Positions 40,433 to 49,287 of a DNA stretch of 64,000 nt are shown here, in pieces; the first letter of the stretch is position 1; each line of letters begins with the position of its first letter. The notes beneath the pieces were generated by a model that was not told the DNA's origin, searched no databases, and was given only the letters and a program-made list of their open reading frames with translations. The position numbers and the translations under genes are program-made. Origin of the DNA: Tistrella mobilis (GTDB taxonomy: Bacteria > Pseudomonadota > Alphaproteobacteria > Tistrellales > Tistrellaceae); NCBI RefSeq assembly GCF_041468085.1, contig NZ_CP121015.1:124001-188000 (forward strand), given 5' to 3'.

Positions 40433-40744
40433 TCACTTCGGCGGTGGCTGACGCCAATAGGCCTCGACATTCCGACCACGATAAAGGATGTCGATCACCG
40501 TCAGGCGATCGACGTCGTGACGATATGCGATGGTGACACGCCGCTCGAAAACCGCGACCCGTAGCCCCGGCATGACGTCGCTGCGGTTCCGCCCCAGCCG
40601 GGGGAAGGTTGCCAGCAGCCCACAGAAATCGTCGATGCGTTGCAGGTATCCGCGGGCGCGCTCTGGCCCCGACGCTTCGGCAATGTAGCCATAGAGCGTC
40701 GTCAGCTGGCGTCGTGCATTCGGGGAATAGACGTGGCGGTACAC
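40433..40744 (-). CDS. ParE/RelE-superfamily toxin (intact)
   Basis: 103-aa toxin from GTG 40744, which directly follows the antitoxin stop codon. Family features: YSPNARRQLTTLYGYIAEAS at the N-terminus, LATFPRLGRNRSDVMPGLRV in the middle and VIDILYRGRNVEAYWR at the end, typical of ParE-like gyrase-poisoning toxins. No frameshift or missing segment. Forms a type II pair with the gene at 40745-41023. Confidence 0.9.
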   Translation of the reverse strand: MYRHVYSPNARRQLTTLYGYIAEASGPERARGYLQRIDDFCGLLATFPRLGRNRSDVMPGLRVAVFERRVTIAYRHDVDRLTVIDILYRGRNVEAYWRQPPPK

Positions 40745-41023
40745 TCAGCCGCCTTTCAGGCGGGCGAGGTAGTCGGCGTGGATGACGTCGAGAAGATTTT
40801 CCGAGGACACGGCCTGATCAGGGTTGTCCAGATATTCTTGCCAGGCCCGGGGCACGTCATCATGCAGCCAGCGTTCGACATCCTCATCCCACGCCAGTAG
40901 GGCGCGTGCGCTCGCTTCGAGGAAATCATCCGTGGAGCCATACCGCCCCGTGTCGATTTCCTTGTCCATCGCGGCAGCGACATCAGCCGGGAGATTGACT
41001 TCAAGTCGTCGTGTGTTGGCCAT
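40745..41023 (-). CDS. ParD-type antitoxin
   Basis: 92-aa antitoxin. ATG 41023 has GGAGG five bases upstream. The first half (TRRLEVNLPADVAAAMDKEI, then YGSTDDFLEASARALL) is a ribbon-helix-helix domain that should bind the operon promoter; the acidic second half should sequester the toxin. Antitoxin first, toxin second with zero spacing is standard for parDE and gives coupled translation and autorepression. Confidence 0.88.
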   Translation of the reverse strand: MANTRRLEVNLPADVAAAMDKEIDTGRYGSTDDFLEASARALLAWDEDVERWLHDDVPRAWQEYLDNPDQAVSSENLLDVIHADYLARLKGG

Positions 41024-41173
41024 GTGTACCTCCGATGCAAGAAGGATCGGCTTTCGCCGCGACATTTTCAAGCGGTGCGGCCCCCGTCCCAGGGGTATCG
41101 TATTCGGCGGAGGACTGAGCTTGCGAGCCCGTCGAACCATTCGGCCCGCTTCCCATGAGGCAATCAGGGGCGG

Positions 41174-41252
41174 CCGACCAGCACCAGCGCACCGGCCAGG
41201 CAAGAAAATCCGGCCCGGCGCCCGGCCGGGGGCGTTTTGAACGGAATTGCGG
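41174..41252 (-). repeat. Truncated duplicate of the EamA 5' region
   Basis: Bases 41174-41232 match 40234-40294 (the EamA codons for DRRIGFACLAGAMVLVG) with scattered differences, and 41230-41252 matches 40408-40430 (TTGAACGGAATTGCGG). The 110 bases between these blocks at the parental site are missing here. It carries no full gene and marks a past duplication around the toxin-antitoxin pair. Confidence 0.7.
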
Positions 41253-41315
41253 GGCTGGTCACCCGCAGGGTCTGGTGTGCCATAATCTGCTGACGGAGCA
41301 ATGCCGGGGGTCAGT

Positions 41316-41606
41316 ATGGCCGAGACCACCTTTACCTTTCAGGTCGATGAAGGACTGAAGGATGCGTTTGCCGAAGCGGCGAAGGGCAGTGATCGTACCG
41401 GCGCCGAACTTCTGCGTGACTTCATGCGGGACTATGTTCGGGACCAGGTCGAGGCGGCAGCCTGTGACCGGTGGTTCCGGCGTGAAGCAGAGGCGGCCAT
41501 CGCCGAGGCTGACGCGGGCAACGTCATATCCAATGATGATGTTGAAGCTGATGCCGATATCTGGCGGGCAGAAATGCAGCGCAGGTTGAACGGCGCCGCT
41601 TCGTGA
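41316..41606 (+). CDS. ParD/RHH-type antitoxin
   Basis: 96-aa antitoxin; ATG 41316 has GGGGG six bases upstream, and an ATG at 41301 with GGAG is also possible. TFTFQVDEGLKDAFAEAAKG and ELLRDFMRDYVRDQ resemble the antitoxin at 28888 (both show the LR-FMRDYV type second helix). Its stop overlaps the following broken parE by four bases (GTGA). It may still repress its own promoter or cross-neutralise toxins of the other pairs (inference). Confidence 0.83.
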   Translation: MAETTFTFQVDEGLKDAFAEAAKGSDRTGAELLRDFMRDYVRDQVEAAACDRWFRREAEAAIAEADAGNVISNDDVEADADIWRAEMQRRLNGAAS

Positions 41607-41886
41607 AAATTGTCTGGACGCCCCAGGCACTCAGAAGCCGACAGGAAATTTGTCGCTACATTGCTGCTGATGATGTGGCAGCCGCACTTGTACTGGACGA
41701 GATTTTCCGAGCAAGGGCTCTCCAGTTTGTGCTCTATCCATCTCTGGGACGGCCTGGTGGTGTCCATGCACATGCGAGCTGATGGTCCATCGCAACTACA
41801 TCCTGGTCTATCAGCTGAGCGTTGATTCGGTTCGGATATTGCACGTGCTGCATGCCGCCCGCCGCTGGCCTCCCGGGTCGCGCTGA
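41603..41886 (+). pseudogene. ParE-type toxin, frameshifted
   Basis: GTG 41603 opens KIVWTPQALRSRQEICRYIA and continues to YPSLGRPGGVHAHAS, then TGA. The typical ParE end lies one frame back: ELMVHRNYILVYQLSVDSVR, then ILHVLHAARRWPPGSR, stop 41884-41886. A single-base deletion near 41768-41778 (CCATGCACATGCG) accounts for it. Like the copy at 29166 it is paired with an intact antitoxin. Sequencing error is the alternative. Confidence 0.85.
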
Positions 41887-41896
41887 CTCCGTTCCG

Positions 41897-42715
41897 TCAT
41901 ACCTCTTTCCCCGCCCAAACCCCCGGCGTCGCGCCCAGCCGGCGGGTCATGTGGCGGGTCATGTGGCTCTGGTCGGCGAAGCCGGCTTCGGCGGCGGCTT
42001 CGGCGAGGGGCGTGCCGGTGGTGATCAGGCGGCGGGCGAGCTGTACGCGGCGTTCCAGAACATAGGCATGGGGGGTGAAGCCGGTCGCGCGGGTGAAGCT
42101 GCGGATCAGCTGGAAGCGGCCGGTTTGCGCGATGGCGGCAAGCCCGGCCAGATCGTGGGCGGCGGCGGGGTCGTCGTCGATGGCGGCGCGGGCGCGGGCG
42201 ATGCCGGGGGGGATGGCCGGGCGGGCGGCCGGCACCAGCAGCCCGCCCAGAAGATCGGCGAGCAGCACGGTCAGGCGTTCCTCGCGGGCGAGGGGGGCCG
42301 CGGTGGTGGTGGTCGCCCGGGCGGTCAGGCTGTGGAAGGCGGCGAGAAACCGCGCCGCGGTGGCGGGGGCGGTTGCGGCCGGATGGTGGAATTCGGCATC
42401 GCCCGACCGCATCAGATCGGCCGCCACCTCTGCCAGCACCGGCGGGTCGATATAGAGCATGCGCCAGGCGCGGCCGGTATCGCCGATCGGCCAGCCGTCA
42501 TGCACCTCGCCCGGGTTGACGGTGATCACGTCGCCCGGCCCGGCCTCCACCGGCCCGCGGCCGCTGGCCGAGCCCTGGGCACCGCGGGCGATCACCCCGA
42601 TGCCGAACTGGTCGTGGGTGTGGCGGGCGAAGCGGCGGGTGGTTTCCGCCGTCACTGCCTCGATCCCCGGCAGGGCGGTGGCAAGGCGGCGGAAACGGCT
42701 GGCGGGGTGCGGCAT
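41897..42715 (-). CDS. AraC-family regulator with cupin-type sensor
   Basis: 272 aa from ATG 42715 (MPHPASRFRR). An N-terminal cupin-like sensor is visible (HTHDQFGIGVIARGAQ, then GPGDVITVNPGEVHDG), and a C-terminal AraC helix-turn-helix pair follows (HDLAGLAAIAQTGRFQLIRSF, then LAEAAAEAGFADQSHMTRHM). This architecture is common for regulators placed next to amino-acid or drug exporters. The MFS exporter gene ends 75 bases upstream in the same direction, so they may form one functional unit. Confidence 0.9.
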   Translation of the reverse strand: MPHPASRFRRLATALPGIEAVTAETTRRFARHTHDQFGIGVIARGAQGSASGRGPVEAGPGDVITVNPGEVHDGWPIGDTGRAWRMLYIDPPVLAEVAADLMRSGDAEFHHPAATAPATAARFLAAFHSLTARATTTTAAPLAREERLTVLLADLLGGLLVPAARPAIPPGIARARAAIDDDPAAAHDLAGLAAIAQTGRFQLIRSFTRATGFTPHAYVLERRVQLARRLITTGTPLAEAAAEAGFADQSHMTRHMTRRLGATPGVWAGKEV

Positions 42716-42790
42716 CGGGCAGGACCTTGGGGGCGGCACCTTCCGGGCGGTATGGGCACCCGTAGTCTGTCAGATCCACCGCCCGTCCGG

Positions 42791-43993
42791 CTAGTGGGAG
42801 GGTGGCCAGCGCCTTGCATCCCGCCACGCCGCCCCCGCCCCGATCAGCGCCGCTGCGGCCGCGGCCCCTGCAACCGCGCCGAAGCCGATGCCCTCATAAG
42901 CCAGACCCAGCAGCAGCGGCCCCAGGAAGACCGCCGTGTAGGTGACGGCCGAGTGCAGCCCCATCACCGCCCCGCCGGCCCCGGCCGCGCGGCGCGAGAG
43001 CAGCAGCACCAGCATGTTGAGCCCCAGATGGTTGACCATGCCCCAGACCGCCGCCACGGCGAGGGCCGTGGGGAAGGCTTGCAGGGCGGGGTTGAGGATC
43101 AGATAAACCCCGGCGATCGCCACCATCACCCGCGGCAGCAGCCGCGCCGGGCCGATCCGGTCGATCAGCGGCGCGGCCAGGCTGGCCAGGCCGAAGCCCG
43201 CACCATAGGCCAGTACGAACAGGCCGGCGGTGCCGGCATCCAGATCCAGCGCCCGGCGGAAGGCATCGCCCACAAAGGCATAACAGCCGTAGAAGGCGGT
43301 CATGAAGGTGAGACAGACCAGCAGCAGCGAGGCCACCCCCGGCCGGCGGAGGGTGGCGAGCGGCGAGGCGACCCGGTGGCGTGTGCTTGCGGCGATGGCG
43401 CCCGCCGGTGTGGCCGGCAGCCGCCGGCAGCCGAGGCAGGTGGCGGCGGCGATCACCGCCAGCACGACATAGGCGACCCGCCAGCCGGCCAGATCGGTGA
43501 TCGCGGCAGAGGCCGGCACGCCGGCCACCAGAGAGATCGCCCAGCCGTTCAGCACCCGCCCCAGCACCCGCGCGCCCCGCGCAGCCCCCCCAAGGCTGGT
43601 GGCGGTGGCATAGATCGCCGGCAGCAGCATGCCGGCGGTGATGCCGGCCAGCATCTGGGCGGCGGCCAGCACCGGCCAGGCCGGGGCGGCGGCGCTGGCG
43701 GCAAGGGCAAGCGCCATCACCGCGGTGGTGGCGACCAGCACCCGCTTTGCGCCGAACCGGTCGACCGCGGTCGACAGAAACAGGGCCGAGATCGCGGTCG
43801 CGGCACCATAGGCCGAAATCACCCGGGCGATGGTGACGGTATCGGTGCCGAAATCGCGGGCGACATCGATCAGGATCGGGCTCAACAACAGGGCATTGGA
43901 GCCGACGGTGACCACCGCCGCGATCAGCAGGCCGATCAGGCCGCCGGAGGGCGATGTGTCGGGAAGGGGGGCGTCGGGGGCGGTGTCGTCCAT
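42791..43993 (-). CDS. MFS exporter (DHA/arabinose-efflux type)
   Basis: 400-aa twelve-helix major facilitator from ATG 43993. Loop 2-3 motif VDRFGAKRVLV and motif C-like segment GWAISLVAGVPASAAITDLAGWR are those of drug:proton antiporters such as AraJ/YdhP/CmlA types. Likely exports a drug or metabolite. The downstream AraC-family gene may control it. An ATG further upstream would add a non-conserved tail and is not preferred. Confidence 0.9.
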   Translation of the reverse strand: MDDTAPDAPLPDTSPSGGLIGLLIAAVVTVGSNALLLSPILIDVARDFGTDTVTIARVISAYGAATAISALFLSTAVDRFGAKRVLVATTAVMALALAASAAAPAWPVLAAAQMLAGITAGMLLPAIYATATSLGGAARGARVLGRVLNGWAISLVAGVPASAAITDLAGWRVAYVVLAVIAAATCLGCRRLPATPAGAIAASTRHRVASPLATLRRPGVASLLLVCLTFMTAFYGCYAFVGDAFRRALDLDAGTAGLFVLAYGAGFGLASLAAPLIDRIGPARLLPRVMVAIAGVYLILNPALQAFPTALAVAAVWGMVNHLGLNMLVLLLSRRAAGAGGAVMGLHSAVTYTAVFLGPLLLGLAYEGIGFGAVAGAAAAAALIGAGAAWRDARRWPPSH

Positions 43994-44191
43994 TAAGGTC
44001 TCTCTTCCGGCCGGGGAGGGGCGCGCTCCGGCTGTCGCACACCCGCCGCCTGCGTGCAAGCCTTGCCGCAACCGGCCGGGGCGGCCCCGCTTTCCCTTGC
44101 GGCCGCTTTCCCTCTATGATCGGCGGCCGTCCCCGACCCCGGTTCCGACGGTGCCGGGCGGAGGACCCAGATCAGACCCGGACCGGAGTTG

Positions 44192-44953
44192 ATGCGCGTT
44201 TTTGCAATCTCGGACCTGCATGTCGATTACGACGAAAACGACCGCTGGGTGGCGGAACTGTCGACGGCGGATTATGTCGACGATCTGCTGATCCTGGCCG
44301 GCGACGTCTCCGACATGCCGCAGCGTCTGGGCCGCACCCTGGAACGGCTGGCGATGCGGTTCCGCACCGTGATCTATCTGCCCGGCAATCACGAGCTTTG
44401 GGTGGTGCGCGACCGCACCCATGACGATTCGTTCGCGAAGTTCGACGAGGTCCGTCGCATCGCCCATGAAAGCGGCGCGGTGCAGCAGGTCTGGCACGGC
44501 GCCGGGCTCCGCATCGTGCCGCTTTACGGCTGGTATGATTTCTCGTTCGGCGAGCCCGCGCGCGATCTGCGCCTGGCCTGGACCGATTTCCGCGCCTGCC
44601 GCTGGCCCGAGGGCATGACGCCGGCGCTGATCACCGACGCCTTCCTGGCCCGCAACCCGGCCCCGGTGGCGGCAGCGCATGCGGTGACCATCACCGTCTC
44701 GCATTTCCTGCCCCGGATCGACGTGATGCCGGATTTCATCCCGCCGGCCAAACGCATCGTCTATCCCGTGCTCGGCACCCGCAAACTGGAAACCCAGCTC
44801 CGCGCCTGGGGGCCGGTCACCCATGTCTATGGTCACAGCCATGTCAACCGCGATCAGGTGATCGACGGTGTGCGCTATGTGAACAATGCCTTCGGTTATC
44901 CGGGGGAGACGCGGATTGCGGCGAAGCGGTTGCTGTGCCTCCGGGAGGCGTGA
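44192..44953 (+). CDS. Calcineurin-like metallophosphoesterase
   Basis: 253-aa dinuclear-metal phosphoesterase. GGAG precedes TTG-ATG; ATG 44192 is preferred. All five metal motifs are visible: ISDLHVD (8-14), LAGDVSD, LPGNHELW, TVSHFLPR and YGHSHVNRD. Family members hydrolyse phosphomonoesters, diesters or nucleotides; the substrate is not predictable. No signal peptide, so cytoplasmic. Monocistronic between the MFS gene and the ABC exporter. Confidence 0.92.
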   Translation: MRVFAISDLHVDYDENDRWVAELSTADYVDDLLILAGDVSDMPQRLGRTLERLAMRFRTVIYLPGNHELWVVRDRTHDDSFAKFDEVRRIAHESGAVQQVWHGAGLRIVPLYGWYDFSFGEPARDLRLAWTDFRACRWPEGMTPALITDAFLARNPAPVAAAHAVTITVSHFLPRIDVMPDFIPPAKRIVYPVLGTRKLETQLRAWGPVTHVYGHSHVNRDQVIDGVRYVNNAFGYPGETRIAAKRLLCLREA

Positions 44954-45023
44954 CCGGATTGCGTCTGTGTGAATTCACTTTTAAGTTTCATGGAAGGGCT
45001 TTCTGTCGCCTGGGAGGCACGAC

Positions 45024-46703
45024 GTGGCGGAATGCGGGGAAACACCATCCGTCATTCTGGGTCTGAAGGCCGCCGGCCTGCGAGGCGTGCTTGCATCGCT
45101 TGTGCCGGTGGCAGTGCTGGCGGTGTTGTCCGCGCTGCTCATGGTGCTGGTGCCCTGGCTCTTCGCCCGCCTGATCGATGATCTGGCGGCCGGGGGTGCA
45201 GAGGATCTGCTGGCGGTGGTGGCGGCATATGCGTTGCTGCTGGGGTGTGGGTTGGTCGTCAGGCATGTGGTGGAATATCTGGGCGATATGTGTGCGGAGC
45301 GCATATCCTCGACCATCAGCATCGCCTTCTTCGAGCGGCTGATGCGCAAGACCCCGGCCTTCTTCGTCGACAACAACATCGTCGCGATCCGGCAGGCCCA
45401 GGCGCGGGGTGCCATGGCGATGAACGTCGTCGTCCAGCTGGGGTCGGGGGTGCTTCTGACCGGCCTGGTGCAGTTCCTGGCCACGATCGTGATGCTCGGT
45501 GCTGCCGTGACCCCGGCGATTGCCGCCATCGTGGCGGCCTATGGTCTGGCCTTCACCGGTGTTACCTGGCTGGCCGCGTCACGCACGCGCGGGCATCTGG
45601 ATGCCGCGATCGACGCCGATCAGCAGGTGGCGCAGGTCTTCGGCAATGTGATCGGCGCCGTAGAGGCGGTGCGGCAGGCGGGCGGCACCGCCTGGGCACG
45701 TGATCATCACCACGCGCAGATGCATGGGCTGCTGGATCGCTGGGCTGCCTATTGCCGGCGGCGGATCGCCTATGCCGCGATATATGGCCTGGCGCTGGCC
45801 ATGCAGATCGCCGTCACCTTCGGCCTGCTGCTGCCGGCCTGGCGGGCGGGCCAGCTCACCATCGGCGAGGTGGTGCTGTTCAACACCCTGCTTCTGCAGC
45901 TCAATCAGCCTTTCGAGGCCGCCGGCCATGCGATCGATGATGTGGTTCGTTCGCTGGCGCGGCTGCGGCCGCTGTTGCGCATGTGGCAGGCGCCGGAAAT
46001 GCCGATGCGGCCCCAGGCGCAACCGCTGGTGATCCGCGACGGGACCGTCACTTTCGATCATCCCGGCTATGTTCATGCCGACGGGCGGGGGCTGTCCGGG
46101 CTTCGGGCGACGGCGCGGCGCGGCCATGTCACCTGGATCATGGGAGAGACCGGCGCAGGCAAGACCGCGCTCATCCGATTGTTGACCCGGGCGCTGGAAC
46201 CCGGCACCGGGCGCATCCTGATCGACGGCACGGATCTGGCCGGGATCGACCCGGAGGCCTGGTACGCGATCGTGGGCATCGTCCCGCAGGAGCCGGTCCT
46301 GATCGCGGACAGCGTGGCGATGAATGTGACCTTCGGCCGGCCCCGGGACGAGGGGCGGCTGAATGCGGCGCTGGCCGCAGCCCGGATGCTTGAGCGCGTC
46401 CAGGCCATGCCGGCCGGGCTTGAAACGGTGGTGGGGGAGCGGGGTTTCCGCCTGTCGGGTGGCGAGCGTCAGCGGATTGCCATCGCCCGCGCGCTTTATG
46501 GCGACCCCGCCGTGCTGCTGCTCGACGAGGCGGGCTCCGCGCTCGATCCGGCGACGGAGGAGAATATTCTCGACGGTATCCGCCAGATTGTCGATCGGGT
46601 GACGGTGATTGCGGTCACCCACCGGCCGGGGGTGATCCGGCCGGGCGATACCGTGATCACGCTGGCCAGTGGCGGATCACCGGTGGTGCGGGAGGGCATA
46701 TGA
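45024..46703 (+). CDS. ABC exporter half-transporter
   Basis: 559 aa with six membrane helices (about 25-310) and an ATPase (about 335-559). GTG 45024 has GGGAGG seven bases before. Motifs: GETGAGKTA (Walker A with Ala in place of the second Ser/Thr), PQEPVLIADSVAMN, LSGGERQR, LLLDEAGSALD (Gly instead of the usual Thr) and VTHRPG at the H-loop. The membrane half resembles SyrD/PvdE-type or lipid exporters only in general plan. Its stop overlaps the formyltransferase start (ATGA), so export and N-formylation are probably linked. Confidence 0.9.
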   Translation: MAECGETPSVILGLKAAGLRGVLASLVPVAVLAVLSALLMVLVPWLFARLIDDLAAGGAEDLLAVVAAYALLLGCGLVVRHVVEYLGDMCAERISSTISIAFFERLMRKTPAFFVDNNIVAIRQAQARGAMAMNVVVQLGSGVLLTGLVQFLATIVMLGAAVTPAIAAIVAAYGLAFTGVTWLAASRTRGHLDAAIDADQQVAQVFGNVIGAVEAVRQAGGTAWARDHHHAQMHGLLDRWAAYCRRRIAYAAIYGLALAMQIAVTFGLLLPAWRAGQLTIGEVVLFNTLLLQLNQPFEAAGHAIDDVVRSLARLRPLLRMWQAPEMPMRPQAQPLVIRDGTVTFDHPGYVHADGRGLSGLRATARRGHVTWIMGETGAGKTALIRLLTRALEPGTGRILIDGTDLAGIDPEAWYAIVGIVPQEPVLIADSVAMNVTFGRPRDEGRLNAALAAARMLERVQAMPAGLETVVGERGFRLSGGERQRIAIARALYGDPAVLLLDEAGSALDPATEENILDGIRQIVDRVTVIAVTHRPGVIRPGDTVITLASGGSPVVREGI

Positions 46704-47506
46704 TGAGACTTGCGCTGTTGGGCGGTGTCGATGGCAGCTGGGCCGCCATGCTGCGTGCCGGCGGCCATGTTCTGACCTCGATATGGACGGCCGGCGGTGG
46801 TCAGGTCGGCGAGATCACCGCAGCGCTTGCCGCGGAACATCAGTGCCCGGTCTTCTTCCATCGGTTCCGCCGTGATGATCTGGCGATGCTGCGGCAGACC
46901 GGCACCGGGCTGGTGGTGGTGGTCGGCTATCCATGGCTGGTACCGGTCGACCCCGCCCTGCCTGCGGTCAACATCCACCCAAGCCTGCTGCCCGACGGGC
47001 GCGGACCCGCCCCTGTGCAATGGATCCTCGCGAGCCACCCGGCATCGGCGGGGATCACTGTTCACAAGCTGACGGCAGAGGCCGATGCCGGGGACATTCT
47101 GGCGCAGGAGCCGATGACCCTGACCGCCACCGATGATCTGCACACGGTGTTCGCGCGGACCTATTGGCGATCGGCGCAGATGATGGCGGCGATCCTGGCG
47201 GATTTTCCACGCGCCTGGGCGGCGGCGGTGCCGCAGCCCGCAACCGGCCGCTGGACGGCGGATCACCCCGGGGTCTTCACCATCGGGCCGACGACCCGGG
47301 TGGGCGATGCGCTGCATCACTGGCGCGCCTTCGGCCCGGGGCTCGTCGCCTGGAGGGAAGGGGAGGGGCGGACCCGCTGGCCGGTGGCGGTGCGCGGCTG
47401 GCTGGAGGCCCATGGCCTGGCCCCCGGCATGGTGGTCTCGGATGACGGACGGATCGCGACGCTGGCGGTCGTGGACGGCTTCCTGCTGATCGAGGCCCCG
47501 GGGTGA
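46700..47506 (+). CDS. Formyltransferase (Fmt/PurN-fold)
   Basis: 268-aa 10-formyl-tetrahydrofolate-dependent enzyme. The catalytic triad region is intact: VNIHPSLLPDGRGPAPVQWI (Asn, His) and TAEADAGDILAQE (Asp). The N-terminal 30 residues (LALLGGVDGSWAAML) match the usual first strand loosely. The C-terminal 80 residues resemble the Fmt C-terminal OB fold. It is not the housekeeping Fmt by context: it is coupled to an ABC exporter by a 4-base overlap behind GGAGGG. Similar enzymes formylate sugar amines or N-hydroxyornithine in siderophores; substrate unknown here. Confidence 0.85.
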   Translation: MMRLALLGGVDGSWAAMLRAGGHVLTSIWTAGGGQVGEITAALAAEHQCPVFFHRFRRDDLAMLRQTGTGLVVVVGYPWLVPVDPALPAVNIHPSLLPDGRGPAPVQWILASHPASAGITVHKLTAEADAGDILAQEPMTLTATDDLHTVFARTYWRSAQMMAAILADFPRAWAAAVPQPATGRWTADHPGVFTIGPTTRVGDALHHWRAFGPGLVAWREGEGRTRWPVAVRGWLEAHGLAPGMVVSDDGRIATLAVVDGFLLIEAPG

Positions 47507-47543
47507 CGCCCGTAATCATTGTCTTATGGCATCATAAGAGTCG

Positions 47544-48191
47544 TTATTTGACCAGATCCATCAACCCCGCCACCACCGGCCCGTAATCGCTGCCGGACGC
47601 ACGAAGTGCGGCCTGGATGGTCGGGCGGTCGGTGGGTTTGTTCTGGCTGAGCTTCTGCATGCAGTCGATCCGCTCCACCCGGATGCGGAGGCCGATGACG
47701 CCCTGGATCAGCCGGTCGACATGGGGCTCCGGTGCCGCATCCAGGGTCCAGCCGGTGGCGGTGCGGGCCTCGAAGGCGGCGATCTGGCGGCGCATCAGGT
47801 CGATCAGGCCGTCGCGGTCGTCGATGACCGTCAGCCGGCCGCGGATCTGCAGGCCGACATAGTCCCAGGTCGGCACGTTGACCGGGCTTTCATACCAGGC
47901 GGGCGAGATATAGGCATCGGGGCCGTTGACCACCAGCAGGGCCGGCATGCCGGTCGACAGCGCCGCCGCATGGGGGTTGCGCCGGGCCATATGGGCGGCG
48001 ATGGTGAGACCGGTGATGTCGTGGGGGGGCTGATCTTCAGTGGTGCCCTGACCTTCGGTGATCACCGGCAGCGAGGTGGCGAGCGGCAGGCCATCGGCGC
48101 CGGCGGTCACCAGCGTGCCGAAGGGGAAGCGGGCCAGCCAGCCCAGAATGGCGGCGGGGTCGTCGGTGCGGTAATGGGCGGGCACGTACAT
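47544..48191 (-). CDS. PaiB-like FMN-binding regulator
   Basis: 215 aa from ATG 48191 (MYVPAHYRTDD), the usual start of this family; further upstream codons (ATG 48203, TTG 48221) lack a ribosome site. It has a split-barrel flavin-binding fold (FGTLVTAGADGLPLATSLPV, then YISPAWYESPVNVPTWDYVG) and the C-terminal IVGLRIRVERIDCMQKLSQN-like segment seen in PaiB. PaiB proteins act as transcriptional repressors or FMN/haem-binding oxidoreductases. Divergent from the esterase gene at 48295, which it may regulate. Confidence 0.9.
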   Translation of the reverse strand: MYVPAHYRTDDPAAILGWLARFPFGTLVTAGADGLPLATSLPVITEGQGTTEDQPPHDITGLTIAAHMARRNPHAAALSTGMPALLVVNGPDAYISPAWYESPVNVPTWDYVGLQIRGRLTVIDDRDGLIDLMRRQIAAFEARTATGWTLDAAPEPHVDRLIQGVIGLRIRVERIDCMQKLSQNKPTDRPTIQAALRASGSDYGPVVAGLMDLVK

Positions 48192-48228
48192 CGCGGGCGG
48201 CATCCATTGGAGGAGGGGCAATGCGGAT

Positions 48229-48258
48229 ATTGTATTTTGACATAACGAAAGTCACAAT
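48229..48258. promoter_or_regulatory. Nested inverted repeat in divergent promoter
   Basis: Between the PaiB-like and esterase genes, outer arms ATTGT/ACAAT and inner arms TGAC/GTCA form a nested imperfect palindrome over 30 A+T-rich bases. It is a plausible operator for the adjacent regulator; no known consensus was matched. Confidence 0.3.
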
Positions 48259-48294
48259 AGCCGCGATATCCCCCTCCGACCGGAGTTTCCCCGC

Positions 48295-49287
48295 ATGACC
48301 GACGACGCACTCGATCCCGCGCTCAGGGCGATGCTGAAGGCCGCCGCCGAGGCCCCCGCCGGGCCGAGCATCCGCGACCTGCCGGTGCCCGAGGCGCGCG
48401 CCGCCTATCGCGAGCGCTATCTGATCCGCGGCATCCGCGCCCCCGAAGCGCCGGTCGCCATGACGGAACATGTGCTGGAGCTGCCGGATCGGGTGATCGA
48501 TGCCCGGCTCTACCGGCCGGCGCGGGCGGGCGATGCCCCGGTACTGCCGCTGGTGATCTATTTCCACGGCGGCGGCTTCGTGGTCGGCGACCCGGCGGCC
48601 TATGACAACCAGTCGCGCTGGCTGGCCGACCGGCTGGGCGCGCTGGTCCTGACCCCGGATTACCGCCTGGCGCCGGAACATCCCTTCCCGGCGGCGGTGG
48701 CGGATGCCTGGGACGTTTTCACCCTGGTGGCCGGCGATGCCGCGGCCTGGGGCGCCGATCCGGCCGCGATCGGGCTTGCGGGCGACAGCGCCGGCGGCTG
48801 CCTGACCCTGGTCACGGCACTCACCGCCCGCGACCGCCCGAACGGCCCGCAGCCGGTGGCGGGTCTGGCGCTTTATCCCGTGACCGATTTCCGCCCGAAT
48901 GCCGGAGAAGACGTCAGCTATCCGTCGATGGCCGCCTTCGGCAGAGGCTATTTCCTCGACACCGCCACCATGGACTGGTTCTGCGATCTGTTGCTGACCG
49001 GCACCGAAGACGCCCGCGACCCCCGCGCCTCCCCCCTGCTCTGGCCGGATGTCGCCGGCACCTGCCCGATCGTGCTGGCCACCGCCGGCTTCGACCCGCT
49101 CTCCGACCAGGGCGACGCCATGGCCGACCGCCTGGCGGCCGCGGGCGTGCCGGTCGACCATCTGCGCCTGGCCGACATGATCCACAACTTCCCCGGCTAT
49201 GCCGGCCTGTCGGCGGGCGCCGAAGCGGCCTTCGCGCGGGTGGTGGATGCCTTCGGGGCACGCCTCCCGGGCCGGCGGCGCGCGTAA
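48295..49287 (+). CDS. Alpha/beta-hydrolase esterase, HSL family
   Basis: 330-aa carboxylesterase of the hormone-sensitive-lipase group. Oxyanion motif YFHGGGFVVGD (about 85), nucleophile motif GLAGDSAGG (Ser about 160), catalytic Asp in GFDPLSDQGDA (about 265) and His in MIHNFPGY (about 297) are all intact. No signal peptide, so cytoplasmic. It hydrolyses short-chain esters in this family. Divergent from the PaiB-like regulator. Confidence 0.93.
   Translation: MTDDALDPALRAMLKAAAEAPAGPSIRDLPVPEARAAYRERYLIRGIRAPEAPVAMTEHVLELPDRVIDARLYRPARAGDAPVLPLVIYFHGGGFVVGDPAAYDNQSRWLADRLGALVLTPDYRLAPEHPFPAAVADAWDVFTLVAGDAAAWGADPAAIGLAGDSAGGCLTLVTALTARDRPNGPQPVAGLALYPVTDFRPNAGEDVSYPSMAAFGRGYFLDTATMDWFCDLLLTGTEDARDPRASPLLWPDVAGTCPIVLATAGFDPLSDQGDAMADRLAAAGVPVDHLRLADMIHNFPGYAGLSAGAEAAFARVVDAFGARLPGRRRA

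Noticed and set aside
45024-46703. ABC exporter as the LanT of the lanthipeptide locus
   Set aside because: It has no C39 peptidase domain, is 7 kb away and is coupled to a formyltransferase instead.
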